DNA from: Streptomyces aureoverticillatus
GTDB lineage: Bacteria > Actinomycetota > Actinomycetes > Streptomycetales > Streptomycetaceae
Direction of reading: 5' to 3'
NCBI RefSeq assembly: GCF_014649395.1
Contig: NZ_BMSY01000004.1
Span: 1-64,000 of the forward strand
Length of the DNA: 64,000 nucleotides
Shown here in pieces: positions 25,371 to 34,249 of the stretch (position 1 is the stretch's first letter; the number at the start of each line of letters is the position of its first letter). The notes below the pieces were generated by a model that saw only the letters and a program-made list of their open reading frames with translations, searched no databases and had not been told where the DNA came from. A program made the position numbers and the translations under genes.

Positions 25371-27617
25371 ATGCAGCGGGTACGAGCGCGGTTGGCGGAC
25401 GCTTACGATCGGTTCTTGGCATCCGATCCCGGACTGCTCCGGATGCTGTCCGCACTCAGCACGATCTGCGCGGTACTGCTGACGCTCGGCGTCATGGCGG
25501 CGCTGGATGCCCCGGTGCCGATCCTGGTGACGGGTGCCCTCACGGCGATGGTCAGCACGGCCGCGGTCACCGAACCCCGGCCGTGCGACCAGGCGTTGAC
25601 CCTCGCGACGGGGGTGCCGGTCGCCCTGGCGGTCATGGCGGTCGGCAGCGCGCTGGCACCGAACCGGGTCGCGGCGGACGTGGTGTTCGTGCTGCTCATC
25701 TTCGCCGCCATCTACATCCGGCGGCTCGGCCCGCGCGCGACCACGCTGGGCGTCTTCGCCTTCCAGCTCTTCTTCGTGACCCAGTTCGTCGAGACGCGCG
25801 TAGAGCAGTTGCCACAGCTGTTCCTGGCCGTGCTGGTGGCCTTCGGGAGCTCGGCGCTGGTCCGGTTCGCCCTCCTGCGGTCGCCGCCGGGGCGGACTCT
25901 GGCACGGCTGCGGCGAGCCTTCGGGCTGCGTCTGGCACCGGTACTCGACGCGCTGATCCATGTGGCCGAGGGCGGACCGGAGGCGCCGCGCGCCGAGCGG
26001 GCGGTCGGTGACCTGCTTCGGCACACGGCCCGCCTGCACACGGCCGCGATGATGATCCAGAACCAGCTGGGGACCGGCACGCCCGGCGAGCGCACTGCCT
26101 CCGCGATCCAGCGCCGCGTGGCGGAAGCGGAGACTGCCGCGGAGCGGCTGGCCGTCCTCGTCCTGCGCGTTCTGTGGCCCGGCGCCGACGTCGACACCCT
26201 GACCCCGCACCCGACGCAGGTTCGCCCCGCGGGGTCCGCCATCGACACCCGCGACACGGCAACGCTGCCCGTGCTGATCTCGGAGCTGCGCACGCTGCGC
26301 GTGGCGATCGGTCCGGGCCCGCTGCGGCCGACGGGCCCCGATCCCACCGAGGCGCACAACCGACTCCTCGGCTACCGCGGTGACGAGGGTCTGCCCGATG
26401 CCTCCCCCGCGATGCAGGACGTCTTCCGTTCCGCCGGAGACCTCACCCGCGCCCTGCTCGGCCTGCGCCTGGTCGTCGACGGGCAGACCCCGGCGGTCCA
26501 GGACACCCCCGAGGCGACACGGTCGCGTGCGGAGCTCGAGGCGGAGGACTCCGGCCTGGCCAAGGACGCCGTCCCGAAGCGGCAGGGCCCCCGCGTCCGC
26601 CCCACCACCAGGACCGCGCTCCAGGTCGCGACCGGATCGGCGCTGGCCATCGTCGGCGGTGAACTGGTGTCGCCGCAACGCTGGTACTGGGCGGTGTTCA
26701 CGTGCTGGGTGGTGTTCATCGGCACCGCCTCCACCGGCGAGATCCTGGTCAGGGGATACCGGCGCCTGCTCGGCACGGTCGCGGGTGTCGTGGCCGGGCT
26801 CGCCCTCGCCGCCCTGATGGGCGACGCCCCCGCCCCGGCCTTCGCCTTGGCGGGCCTCAGCGTGTTCGGGATGTACTACACGATCGCGGTGTCCTACACA
26901 CTGATGTCCTTCTTCGTCACCACGATGATCGGCATGCTCTACACGCTGCTCCACACCCTCACCCCGGGCGTGCTGGTGGTGCGGATCGAGGAGACCGCGC
27001 TGGGGATCGCGTGCGGGCTGATCGCCGCTCTGCTCGTGCTGCCGGTGCGCACCCGGGAACGCACGGACCAGTTGCTGCGCGACGTGCTGGAGCGGCTACG
27101 CGCGGCGCTCTCCCAATCGCTGGCCCAGTTGGGCGGCGAGTCCGGCGGAGACCTGCTTGATCCGGCTCGCGCGCTGGATTCGGCCCTGGACAGCCTGCGC
27201 CTGTCGGTTCAGCCGCTGACCACCCCCATGAATCCGTTGCGGTTCCGGCGGCGCACCGCGCTCTCCGTCCTGGGGCTGCTGGAAACCGCGGCCTTCCACA
27301 CCCGCAGCCTGGCCGCCACCGCCGAACTGCTCCCGACCGGCCGCCACATCGGCGCCGATCCACGCCTCGTGAACGAGGCCCGCCGGATCGACCACAACCT
27401 CACGATCCTGATCAACCAGGTAGCCGTCCGAGGCGCACACGACATCACGCTCGTGCGCGGTCCCGGAATTCCCACCGAGCTCGGAGTGAGCGAGGGTGCC
27501 GCGCGCGCCGAGGACATCAACGCGACGCGACGGGTCCTACGACACCTGCGACGTGTGGACGAGAGCATTCAGGGTCTGGCTCGGACGCTTCACCTGCCCG
27601 TCCGCCAGGACCCGTGA
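25371..27617 (+). CDS. FUSC-family (aromatic acid exporter-like) membrane protein
   Basis: 748 residues in the FUSC or aromatic-acid-exporter layout: a first bundle of hydrophobic helices at about 22-170, a long cytosolic helical region, a second bundle at about 430-570 (RTALQVATGSALAIVGGE, WYWAVFTCWVVFIGT), and a helical tail. Relatives such as AaeB export hydroxylated aromatic acids or give fusaric-acid resistance. Pairing with an isochorismatase-fold enzyme fits an aromatic-acid pathway or its detoxification (inference). Expression is probably controlled from the operator at 24624. Confidence 0.88.
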   Translation: MQRVRARLADAYDRFLASDPGLLRMLSALSTICAVLLTLGVMAALDAPVPILVTGALTAMVSTAAVTEPRPCDQALTLATGVPVALAVMAVGSALAPNRVAADVVFVLLIFAAIYIRRLGPRATTLGVFAFQLFFVTQFVETRVEQLPQLFLAVLVAFGSSALVRFALLRSPPGRTLARLRRAFGLRLAPVLDALIHVAEGGPEAPRAERAVGDLLRHTARLHTAAMMIQNQLGTGTPGERTASAIQRRVAEAETAAERLAVLVLRVLWPGADVDTLTPHPTQVRPAGSAIDTRDTATLPVLISELRTLRVAIGPGPLRPTGPDPTEAHNRLLGYRGDEGLPDASPAMQDVFRSAGDLTRALLGLRLVVDGQTPAVQDTPEATRSRAELEAEDSGLAKDAVPKRQGPRVRPTTRTALQVATGSALAIVGGELVSPQRWYWAVFTCWVVFIGTASTGEILVRGYRRLLGTVAGVVAGLALAALMGDAPAPAFALAGLSVFGMYYTIAVSYTLMSFFVTTMIGMLYTLLHTLTPGVLVVRIEETALGIACGLIAALLVLPVRTRERTDQLLRDVLERLRAALSQSLAQLGGESGGDLLDPARALDSALDSLRLSVQPLTTPMNPLRFRRRTALSVLGLLETAAFHTRSLAATAELLPTGRHIGADPRLVNEARRIDHNLTILINQVAVRGAHDITLVRGPGIPTELGVSEGAARAEDINATRRVLRHLRRVDESIQGLARTLHLPVRQDP

Positions 27618-27686
27618 CGCGGCCACCGGGGCGTGTCCACGCATGACGCGCCCCGGCACGACGTGCCACGCACGACGTGTCCATGC

Positions 27687-27724
27687 ACGACTGCCGCGGG
27701 TACATCCGTACTCGCGGCAGTCGT
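27687..27724. terminator. Bidirectional terminator between FUSC gene and htpG
   Basis: A perfect 12-bp stem, ACGACTGCCGCG (27687-27698) and its complement (27713-27724). The 14 bases between can pair further (G-T, G-C, then TAC with GTA) leaving a 4-base loop, for a nearly complete 17-bp hairpin. It sits between convergent stops at 27617 and 27819. The rest of this gap holds a 14-bp tandem duplication (CACAGCTCTCGGCT, about 27780-27807). Confidence 0.85.
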
Positions 27725-27818
27725 CGTCATTAAGCGTCGGGCGTCGGGCGTCGAGCCTCAGGCCTCAGGCGTCGCGCCTCACAGCTCTCGGCTCACAGCT
27801 CTCGGCTCACGCCCCAGT

Positions 27819-29648
27819 TCAGATCGTCTTGCTGAGGCGGTCGGCCAGCAGGGCGGCGAAGCGTGCCGGGTCGGCCAGGTCGCCCCCTTCGGCGAGCAGG
27901 GCGGTACCGTACAGCAGCTCGGCCGTCTCGCTCAGCTCCGGGTCGTCGGGCCGCTTCTCGTGAGCCGTCTTGACCGCGCTGACCAGCGGGTGCTTCGGGT
28001 TCAGCTCAAGGATGCGCTTGACCGACGGGAGCTCCTGGCCCATCGCCTTGTACATCTTCTCCAGGGCCGGCGTGAAGCCGTCGGTGTCGCTGACCAGGCA
28101 CGCCGGTGAGCTGGTGAGCCGGGTCGTCAGGCGCACCTCCTTGACGTCGTCGAGCGTCTCGTTGAGCCAGCTCAGCACGGCCGCGTACTCCCCGGCCTCC
28201 TCCGGGGACGGCTCCTCCTCGGAGGGCAGGTCCACCGCGCCGCGGGCGATGGACTGGAACTCCACATCCTCGTAGGCGTGGACCGCCTCGACCCAGATCT
28301 CGTCGACCGGATCGGTGAGCAGCAGGACCTCGTACCCCTTGGCCCGGAACGCCTCCATGTGCGGGGAGTTCTCGATCTGCGCGCGGCTGTCGCCGGTCAT
28401 GAAGTAGATCTTGTCCTGGCCCTCCGGCCGCCGGGCGAGGTAGTCGGCCAGCGTGGTGGGCTCCTCGCCGGCGGTGGAGGCGAAGGAGGCGATGTCGAGA
28501 ATCGCCTTGTGGTCCTCCGTCCGGTCGAGGAGTCCCTCCTTGACGGCGGGGCCGAACTCGCGCCAGAACGTGCGGTACTTCTCGGCGTCCTTGCTCATCA
28601 GCTCCTTGATGGACGCCAGGATCTTCTTCGCCAGGCGGCGGCGGATGAGCTGGATGTGCCGATCCTGCTGGAGGATCTCGCGGGAGATGTTCAGCGACAG
28701 GTCGGCGGCGTCCACGACGCCCTTGACGAAGCGCAGGTGGTCGGGCAGGAGCTCGCGGCTGTCGTCCAGGATGAACACGCGCTTGACGTACAGCTGGAGG
28801 CCGTGGCGGGCGTCCCGCTGGTAGAGGTCGTGCGGGGCCCGCGACGGCAGGAACAGCAGGGCCTCGTACTCGAAGGTGCCCTCGGCCCGCATCTGGATGA
28901 TGTCGAGCGGGTCCGTCCAGTCATGGCTGATGTGCCGGTAGAACTCCCGGTACTCCTCCTCGCTCACCTCGGAGCGCGGGCGGGACCAGAGCGCCTTCAT
29001 CGAGTTGAGGGTGCTCTCCCCCATCCGGATGGGGAAGGAGATGAAGTCCGAGTACCGCGTGACGATCTGCCGGATCTTTCCTTCATCGGTGTAGTCGTAG
29101 AGCGCGTCCTCCTCGTCGGCGGGCCGCAGGTGCACGCGGACCGACGTGCCCTCGGGTGCGTCCTCGACGGTCTCGATCGTGTACGTGCCGTCGCCGTCCG
29201 ACTCCCAGCGCACGCCCGTCGGCTCACCGGCCTTGCGGGTGAGCAGGGTGACCTTGTCGGCGACCATGAACACGGAGTAGAAGCCGACGCCGAACTGGCC
29301 GATCAGCTCGGCCGATTCCTTGTTCTCCTTGAGCCGACGCAGTGTCTCGGCCGTGCCGGACCTGGCGATGGTGCCGATCAGCCCCACGACCTCGTCGCGC
29401 GTCATGCCGATGCCGTTGTCCCGCACGGTCAGCGTGCGGGCCTCGTTGTCGGCCTCGATCTCGATGTGCAGGTCGTCCGTCTTGAGGCTGTCGTCCTTCA
29501 GGCCGGCCAGGCGCCGCTTGTCCAGGGCATCAGAGGCGTTGGAGATGAGTTCGCGAAGGAAGATGTCCTTGTTCGAGTAGATCGAGTGGACCATCAGCTC
29601 CAGCAGCTGTCGCGCCTCGGCCTGAAACTCCAGCGTCTCGGTACTCAT
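27819..29648 (-). CDS. htpG: HSP90-family chaperone HtpG
   Basis: A 609-residue cytosolic HSP90 homologue. The N-terminal GHKL ATPase domain has ELISNASDALDK, VRDNGIGMTRDEV and QFGVGFYSVFMVAD; the middle domain has the conserved FVKGVVDAADLSLNISREILQ; the C-terminal dimer domain ends RLSKTI. Length and order match bacterial HtpG. The ATG at 29648 follows AGAAGGGAAG. It is monocistronic and convergent with the FUSC gene. Confidence 0.97.
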   Translation of the reverse strand: MSTETLEFQAEARQLLELMVHSIYSNKDIFLRELISNASDALDKRRLAGLKDDSLKTDDLHIEIEADNEARTLTVRDNGIGMTRDEVVGLIGTIARSGTAETLRRLKENKESAELIGQFGVGFYSVFMVADKVTLLTRKAGEPTGVRWESDGDGTYTIETVEDAPEGTSVRVHLRPADEEDALYDYTDEGKIRQIVTRYSDFISFPIRMGESTLNSMKALWSRPRSEVSEEEYREFYRHISHDWTDPLDIIQMRAEGTFEYEALLFLPSRAPHDLYQRDARHGLQLYVKRVFILDDSRELLPDHLRFVKGVVDAADLSLNISREILQQDRHIQLIRRRLAKKILASIKELMSKDAEKYRTFWREFGPAVKEGLLDRTEDHKAILDIASFASTAGEEPTTLADYLARRPEGQDKIYFMTGDSRAQIENSPHMEAFRAKGYEVLLLTDPVDEIWVEAVHAYEDVEFQSIARGAVDLPSEEEPSPEEAGEYAAVLSWLNETLDDVKEVRLTTRLTSSPACLVSDTDGFTPALEKMYKAMGQELPSVKRILELNPKHPLVSAVKTAHEKRPDDPELSETAELLYGTALLAEGGDLADPARFAALLADRLSKTI

Positions 29649-30076
29649 GACTTCCCTTCTGGTCGGTTGGTCTGTGCGACGCCAACATTTTCCGTGACCA
29701 TTTTCAGGGAACGGCGCGGGGGTGGCACACCCGTCTGCGTCGCCGCCCTGCCAGGCGGGCCCGGCAGACGGTCGGGGGCGCGACGGAGCGCGGCTCGGTC
29801 GACGGACCGGTCGCGAGACCGACGGCTCGGTCACTTCAGGGAGGGGCGTCGGTCCGCGACGGAGCCGACCCGCCCGCCGTCCGGTCAACCCTTTTCGGCG
29901 CCCTGAGGTTGCCCACCCGATCCCCCTTTCTCGTACGCATTCGCCCGCCGTCCGCGTCTAAAGCCGCTGTGCACAAATAGACAACGGCTGCGCACGCTCA
30001 GCCAAAGACTTCCCGCCGCACCGTACGGCAGGCTCCTGAGCAGATACCGGAGAAGCTGTCAGAACGGCGGAGAACC
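29649..30076. other. 428-base intergenic region before the azole-peptide cluster
   Basis: Lies between divergent htpG and the first cluster gene, so promoters for both must be here. The stretch near 29950-30000 is less GC-rich than its surroundings. I see no operator palindrome or coding signal I can defend. Confidence 0.5.
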
Positions 30077-31099
30077 GTGGAGACGATGGAGCTGGCGCAA
30101 CAGGAAGACATACTTTCTGCTCTCTTTCCCCGGGCCGGGGACAAGGAAGTCAGGAGGGCGGTCCGGGAGGGGCATCGGCTCGCCGACAGCGTCGATCCCG
30201 CACTGCTCGAAGGAATTCGGGACTCGGCCCTCCTGGCCCTGGACGCCCGCGCTCTCGTGCGCGGTCATCCGCACGGCGTACGGCTGCATCTGACCCGCTC
30301 GCCGGGCCGGTACCGGGCCGACATCGTCGTCGACGGCCGGCAGGGAGGCGCCTTCTTCGACGACGGCGTCTCGGTGAACCTGGAGGAGTTCGACCGGGTC
30401 TGCCCGGCGGCCGACGCCCTGCTGGGCGCGCTGGCCCACGCCTTGGGCGTACCACGGCGGTTCTGCGGCTGTTCCGCGTTCGTCTCGCCTCCGGGCAGTG
30501 GCCTGCCCCTGCACTTCGACAGCAAGGACGTCGTGATCGTGCAGGTCACCGGGGACAAGCGCTGGCGTCTCGCCGCCAACACCGGGGTGCGCTATCCGAC
30601 GGCCAACTACGCGGCGGGCGGACCCGTCTCCACCGAGCTGGCGCGCTACTACCGCCCCGAAGCGCCTGGTGCCGGGGCGCCCGAGCGGTGCGACGCCGTC
30701 GACCTGGGGCCGGGGGACAGCCTGTTGCTGCCGCGCGGCCACTGGCACGGAACCGAGGCGCACCAGGAGGCGGCGTCCGTCTCTCTCTCCTTCGGCATCG
30801 CAGCTCCGTCATGGTCCGCGGTCTTCCTGGAGCGGCTGAAGACGCGGCTCCTGACCGTCGACCACTGGCGGGCCCCGGCCGTCCGGCTGGACGGCGACGG
30901 CGGGCGTTTTCTGCCCGCCGATCTCATCCAGCGCATGGACGGGGCGATCTCGGAACTGCTGTCCGGCCCATTCGGCCGGGCACTTTCCGAGGAAATTCCC
31001 CAAGGCCGGACGACGTGTCCGGCTGACGTACCGTCACCGGCTCCGACGAGGGGCCGGGGAATAGGAGAAGAAAATGTCGGAGAACATCATGACCGCTGA
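30077..31099 (+). CDS. JmjC/cupin-type Fe(II)/2-oxoglutarate oxygenase
   Basis: A 340-residue cupin_4/JmjC-like protein. The iron facial triad is visible as HFD (His and Asp in GLPLHFDSKD) and a later His in LPRGHWHGTE; VTGDKRWRL between them is the usual ROXA/JmjC segment. It would hydroxylate a peptide or protein side chain. GTG at 30077 follows GGAG by 4 bases; ATG 30086 is an alternative. It is the first gene of the azole-peptide cluster and its 3' end overlaps the precursor gene by 26 bases, so precursor translation may be coupled to it. Its target residue is unknown. Confidence 0.82.
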   Translation: METMELAQQEDILSALFPRAGDKEVRRAVREGHRLADSVDPALLEGIRDSALLALDARALVRGHPHGVRLHLTRSPGRYRADIVVDGRQGGAFFDDGVSVNLEEFDRVCPAADALLGALAHALGVPRRFCGCSAFVSPPGSGLPLHFDSKDVVIVQVTGDKRWRLAANTGVRYPTANYAAGGPVSTELARYYRPEAPGAGAPERCDAVDLGPGDSLLLPRGHWHGTEAHQEAASVSLSFGIAAPSWSAVFLERLKTRLLTVDHWRAPAVRLDGDGGRFLPADLIQRMDGAISELLSGPFGRALSEEIPQGRTTCPADVPSPAPTRGRGIGEENVGEHHDR

Positions 31100-31199
31100 G
31101 ATCGAGGAAGTCGACATCGAGGTCGGATTCATCGTCGGCTCCTCCTCCTGCTCCCTCGAGCTGGAAGAGGACGACCTGGACGTCGCCGCTGACGAGTAA
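31074..31199 (+). CDS. ymA: Azole-cyclopeptide precursor (YM-216391-type, core FIVGSSSC)
   Basis: A 41-residue acidic peptide with leader MSENIMTAEIEEVDIEVG, core FIVGSSSC (residues 19-26, bases 31128-31151) and a 15-residue acidic follower ending VAADE. I recall YM-216391 as a head-to-tail cyclic octapeptide made from FIVGSSSC within a 36-residue precursor; translation from the internal ATG at 31089 gives exactly 36 residues here. Both starts have GGAG 6 bases upstream (31064-31067 and 31079-31082). Expected changes: Ser and Cys to oxazoles and thiazole, beta-hydroxylated Phe to a phenyloxazole, L-Ile to D-allo-Ile, removal of both flanks and cyclisation. Confidence 0.93.
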   Translation: MSENIMTAEIEEVDIEVGFIVGSSSCSLELEEDDLDVAADE

Positions 31200-31214
31200 G
31201 GCGGACGGGGGCGC

Positions 31215-31230
31215 TGCCGTCAGAACGGCA
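31215..31230 (+). terminator. Weak hairpin between precursor and YcaO genes
   Basis: TGCCGT pairs with ACGGCA around a CAGA loop, 15 bases after the precursor stop. A second weak stem (ATTCC with GGAAT, 31230-31251) follows. Such a hairpin could attenuate read-through so that precursor mRNA exceeds enzyme mRNA, a common RiPP arrangement. The stem is short, so this is tentative. Confidence 0.35.
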
Positions 31231-31290
31231 TTCCCCTAAGTCCTGAGGAATCGCGCAACACCACGCCGCACCCATGACAAGGAGTCCTTC

Positions 31291-32721
31291 ATGACGGGGA
31301 GTTCGTCGCCGGAAGCCGTACAGCGGGACCCCCGCCAGGAGACGCCGCCGGGAGCGGCCCGCGCCTCGGGCCGCGCGACCAGGTCGCCGCTGCCCGAGGC
31401 GCACCCTCTGCTCGACCGGATCATCCACCAGGAGCAGGTGTTCGCCGCGGTCCCCCGGGTCCGCCGCAGGCCGGGCGACCCGGCCGTGTACAGCCACACC
31501 TGTCTGCCGGGGCCGGCGGTCGCGGAACTGGGGCACTTCGGCCGGTACACGAAGTGCGCGGGCGCCGGGTTCCGGCCCGCCGACAGCTGGATCGCGGCGG
31601 CCGCGGAGGGGCTGGAGCGCTACTACGCCATCCGGTACAGCCAGACCGCACCCTGCCGCAGGGGCAGTTGGGCCGACGATCCCGACGCGCGCGTCCACCC
31701 CGGCGCGTGGACACCGTTCGCGCCCGAGCAGTACACCGAACCGGGCTTCCCCTTCCGGCCGTTGACCGAGGACAGCGAACTGCGCTGGTACCCGGGCGAG
31801 GACCTGCACACCAGGAACGGCGTCTGGCTGCCCGGACCGGCCGTCTGCTTCCCCTACCTCAGGTCCAGGGCCGAGCACAGGATGCTGCCGGCCGTCACCA
31901 CCGGTCTCGCCTTCGGATTCGGGACGGAGAACGCCACCCGTTCCGCGCTGTGGGAAGTGATCGAACGCGACGCCCTGGTGCTCGCCTGGCACTGGCAGTT
32001 GCCCGTGCGCAGGATCGACGCGGACACCGGGCTGTGCCGTCAGCTGAGCGGCGCCGCCGAACTCGACGACCGCTACACCGTCGACGCCTTCGACATCACC
32101 TCCGACCTCGGCATCCCCGTCTGCCTCGTGATCCTGCGGGTGCGGGACGCGGCCGGCCCGCTCCTCGCCATCGGCTCCGCCTGCCGCGGCAGCCTGGGCG
32201 CCGCCCTGCGCAAGGCATTCCTGGAGGCCCTCCAAGGCGTGCCGTACGTCCGGTACTTGTGCGCGACCCAGGCGGACTGGGTGTTCGGCGGTGACTTCTC
32301 CGAGGTGCGCTCCTTCGAGCACGGCGCCGCCTTCTACTCGCTGTTCCCCGATCAGTTGGCCGCCTGTCTCGCGGCCCGCCCGGAGTTCCTGAACGTGCGG
32401 GGCGACGCGGTCACCGTGGAGGACGGCCCGGACGGGACGCCGCATCCCGACGCGACGCCGCACCTCGACACCGCGCCGCCGGGCCTCGACGCGACCCTCG
32501 CAGCGCTGCACCGGCGCGGCCACCGGGCGTACGCGGTCGACATGAGCGCCGACGTGCTGCGCGCCGCCGGCTGCGTCGTCCGTCGGGTTGTCGTGCCCGG
32601 CCTGTACGGCCTCGAAGGCGCGCATCGCTTCCGCAACCTGCACCCCGCGCGCGCCAGGGCCGTCGGGGCGCTCACCGGCGATGTGCCCGACCCGCACCCG
32701 TTCCCCCATCCGTTGCCCTGA
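31291..32721 (+). CDS. YcaO-domain azoline-forming cyclodehydratase
   Basis: A 476-residue YcaO (D-protein) enzyme that uses ATP to activate the backbone amide so that Ser/Cys side chains cyclise to oxazolines/thiazolines. YcaO features are AAAEGLERYYAI near residue 110, then TTGLAFGFGTENATRSALWEVIERDALVLAWH near 210-235 (the ATP-binding helices with paired Glu), ALRKAFLEALQ, and the proline-rich C-terminus PHPFPHPLP, which in this family completes the active site. It lacks a fused E1-like domain, so it should work with the C-protein part of the gene at 37149. The ATG follows AAGGAG. Counterpart of the D protein of the YM-216391 cluster. Confidence 0.93.
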   Translation: MTGSSSPEAVQRDPRQETPPGAARASGRATRSPLPEAHPLLDRIIHQEQVFAAVPRVRRRPGDPAVYSHTCLPGPAVAELGHFGRYTKCAGAGFRPADSWIAAAAEGLERYYAIRYSQTAPCRRGSWADDPDARVHPGAWTPFAPEQYTEPGFPFRPLTEDSELRWYPGEDLHTRNGVWLPGPAVCFPYLRSRAEHRMLPAVTTGLAFGFGTENATRSALWEVIERDALVLAWHWQLPVRRIDADTGLCRQLSGAAELDDRYTVDAFDITSDLGIPVCLVILRVRDAAGPLLAIGSACRGSLGAALRKAFLEALQGVPYVRYLCATQADWVFGGDFSEVRSFEHGAAFYSLFPDQLAACLAARPEFLNVRGDAVTVEDGPDGTPHPDATPHLDTAPPGLDATLAALHRRGHRAYAVDMSADVLRAAGCVVRRVVVPGLYGLEGAHRFRNLHPARARAVGALTGDVPDPHPFPHPLP

Positions 32722-32746
32722 CCAGCGATCGCGAGGAGGTGTCCCG

Positions 32747-34249
32747 ATGAGCGCAGGTGTCCCGATGAACTGGAAGGCCCTCCCCCTGGTGAGCCCCTCG
32801 GAGCCGCCCCCGGCGCGCTGTCCGGCGCACGGCGGGCAGGACGGCGCCGAACGGGCCGAGGCAGGCGCGGGCCGGGCCCCGGGCGGGCACTTGGAGGAGC
32901 TGCGCCGACAGCCGCTGGACCTGCTGCGCCGGTCGGCCGAGGAGAGCGCGCACCGGCTGGCCCGGCTGGACACCGGGCCGGGCGCCTGCCTCGTCGTGAG
33001 CGACCCGGACGCCGTGGACGTCGTCCTCACGGATCACGACGCCACGTTCTTCAAGCCGAAGATGGAGCGCTGGAAGCAGGTCCTCGGCGAGAACGTACTG
33101 ACCAGCGAGGGGGCCGTCTGGGCCCGGTCGCGGCGCAGAAGCATGCGGATCACGGGGGCCCGGTACGTGCGGCGTGCCGCGCGCGTCGTCGCCGAGGTCA
33201 CGGACGAGCGGCTGCGGAGCTGGGCGGGCACGGGGCCGCTCGGTGCCCACGGCGCCTCCGACATCCACGACCACCCCGAAATCCCCGACATTCACCAGGA
33301 GATGCGCGCCCTGACCCTCTCCGCGGTCCTGCGGCACCTGTGCGGCACCGACGACGGCTTCGACCTGGACGCCTTCGGACATCATCTGCAGACGGTGATG
33401 GAGTGCATCCACACCCTGGAGTCCGCACCGGCCGACGCGGAGCCGAGCCCGCGCGTCGAGCGTGCCTTCGCCCACGCCGCCGGGGAGCTGCGCGCCGCGG
33501 TGCTCCGTCTGGTGGCCGCGCACGCGGGCGGTGACGACCTCATCGGGCTGCTCACGGCGCCGCCCGACGCCGCGTCGGGTGACGGACGCGCCGCGGAGCC
33601 GCTGACCCGCGACCAGGTCTGCGACGAGGTCCTGGCGCACCTCATCGCCGGGCACGAGTCGACGGCCACCGCGCTGGCCTGGTCGCTGCTGCTGCTCAGC
33701 CGCGACGCGGACGTCACCCGCCGCGTGCGTACCGAGATCGAGACGACGGTCGGCGACCGGGCCCCGGACCCGGTCGACCTGGCCGGGATGCCGCTGCTCC
33801 AGGCGGTGTTCACGGAAACGCTGCGGCTGCGTCCCCCGGCGTGGACGATCATGCGGGCCACGGGGCGGGCCTGTGAGCTCGCCGGTGCCCGAGTGCCCGC
33901 GGGAGCCGTGCTGTTCGCCTCGCCCTACAGCATCCAGCACTCCGCGCGCTGGTTCCCGCGGCCCGACGAGTTCCTCCCGGACCGGTGGCTCGGCGACGCC
34001 GCGGCCGGGGCGCCCAAGTACGCGTACTTCCCCTTCGGAGGCGGCCGCCGGTCCTGCCCGGGCCGGATGCTGGCGCAGATCACCGCGGGTGTCGTCCTCA
34101 CCCGGGTGCTCCAGGGTTTCCGGCTCGAACCCGTCGGCGGCCCGCCCACGGCCGACGTCGGCATCATTCTGCGCCCCAGCCCCGGAACACGGCTGCGGGC
34201 GGTCCCCCTGCAACCGGAATCCGCCGGGCAACGAGAGGAGTCACCATGA
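32747..34249 (+). CDS. Cytochrome P450, probable Phe beta-hydroxylase
   Basis: A 500-residue P450. It shows the I-helix oxygen motif LIAGHESTATAL, K-helix ETLRLRPP, the PERF-region FLPDRWLGD, and heme loop FPFGGGRRSCPG with Cys437 as iron ligand. In the YM-216391 pathway a P450 hydroxylates the beta carbon of Phe before heterocyclisation to the phenyloxazole; this is the only P450 in the cluster and the core starts with Phe, so that role is assigned by analogy. The ATG at 32747 has AGGAGG 7 bases upstream; the frame is open to 32588 inside the YcaO gene. Its stop overlaps the next ATG. Confidence 0.9.
   Translation: MSAGVPMNWKALPLVSPSEPPPARCPAHGGQDGAERAEAGAGRAPGGHLEELRRQPLDLLRRSAEESAHRLARLDTGPGACLVVSDPDAVDVVLTDHDATFFKPKMERWKQVLGENVLTSEGAVWARSRRRSMRITGARYVRRAARVVAEVTDERLRSWAGTGPLGAHGASDIHDHPEIPDIHQEMRALTLSAVLRHLCGTDDGFDLDAFGHHLQTVMECIHTLESAPADAEPSPRVERAFAHAAGELRAAVLRLVAAHAGGDDLIGLLTAPPDAASGDGRAAEPLTRDQVCDEVLAHLIAGHESTATALAWSLLLLSRDADVTRRVRTEIETTVGDRAPDPVDLAGMPLLQAVFTETLRLRPPAWTIMRATGRACELAGARVPAGAVLFASPYSIQHSARWFPRPDEFLPDRWLGDAAAGAPKYAYFPFGGGRRSCPGRMLAQITAGVVLTRVLQGFRLEPVGGPPTADVGIILRPSPGTRLRAVPLQPESAGQREESP

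Noticed and set aside
24201..26954. 917-codon open frame on the minus strand
   Set aside because: It is antisense to the FUSC gene, low in complexity and without any motif; it is a by-product of high GC3 coding on the other strand.
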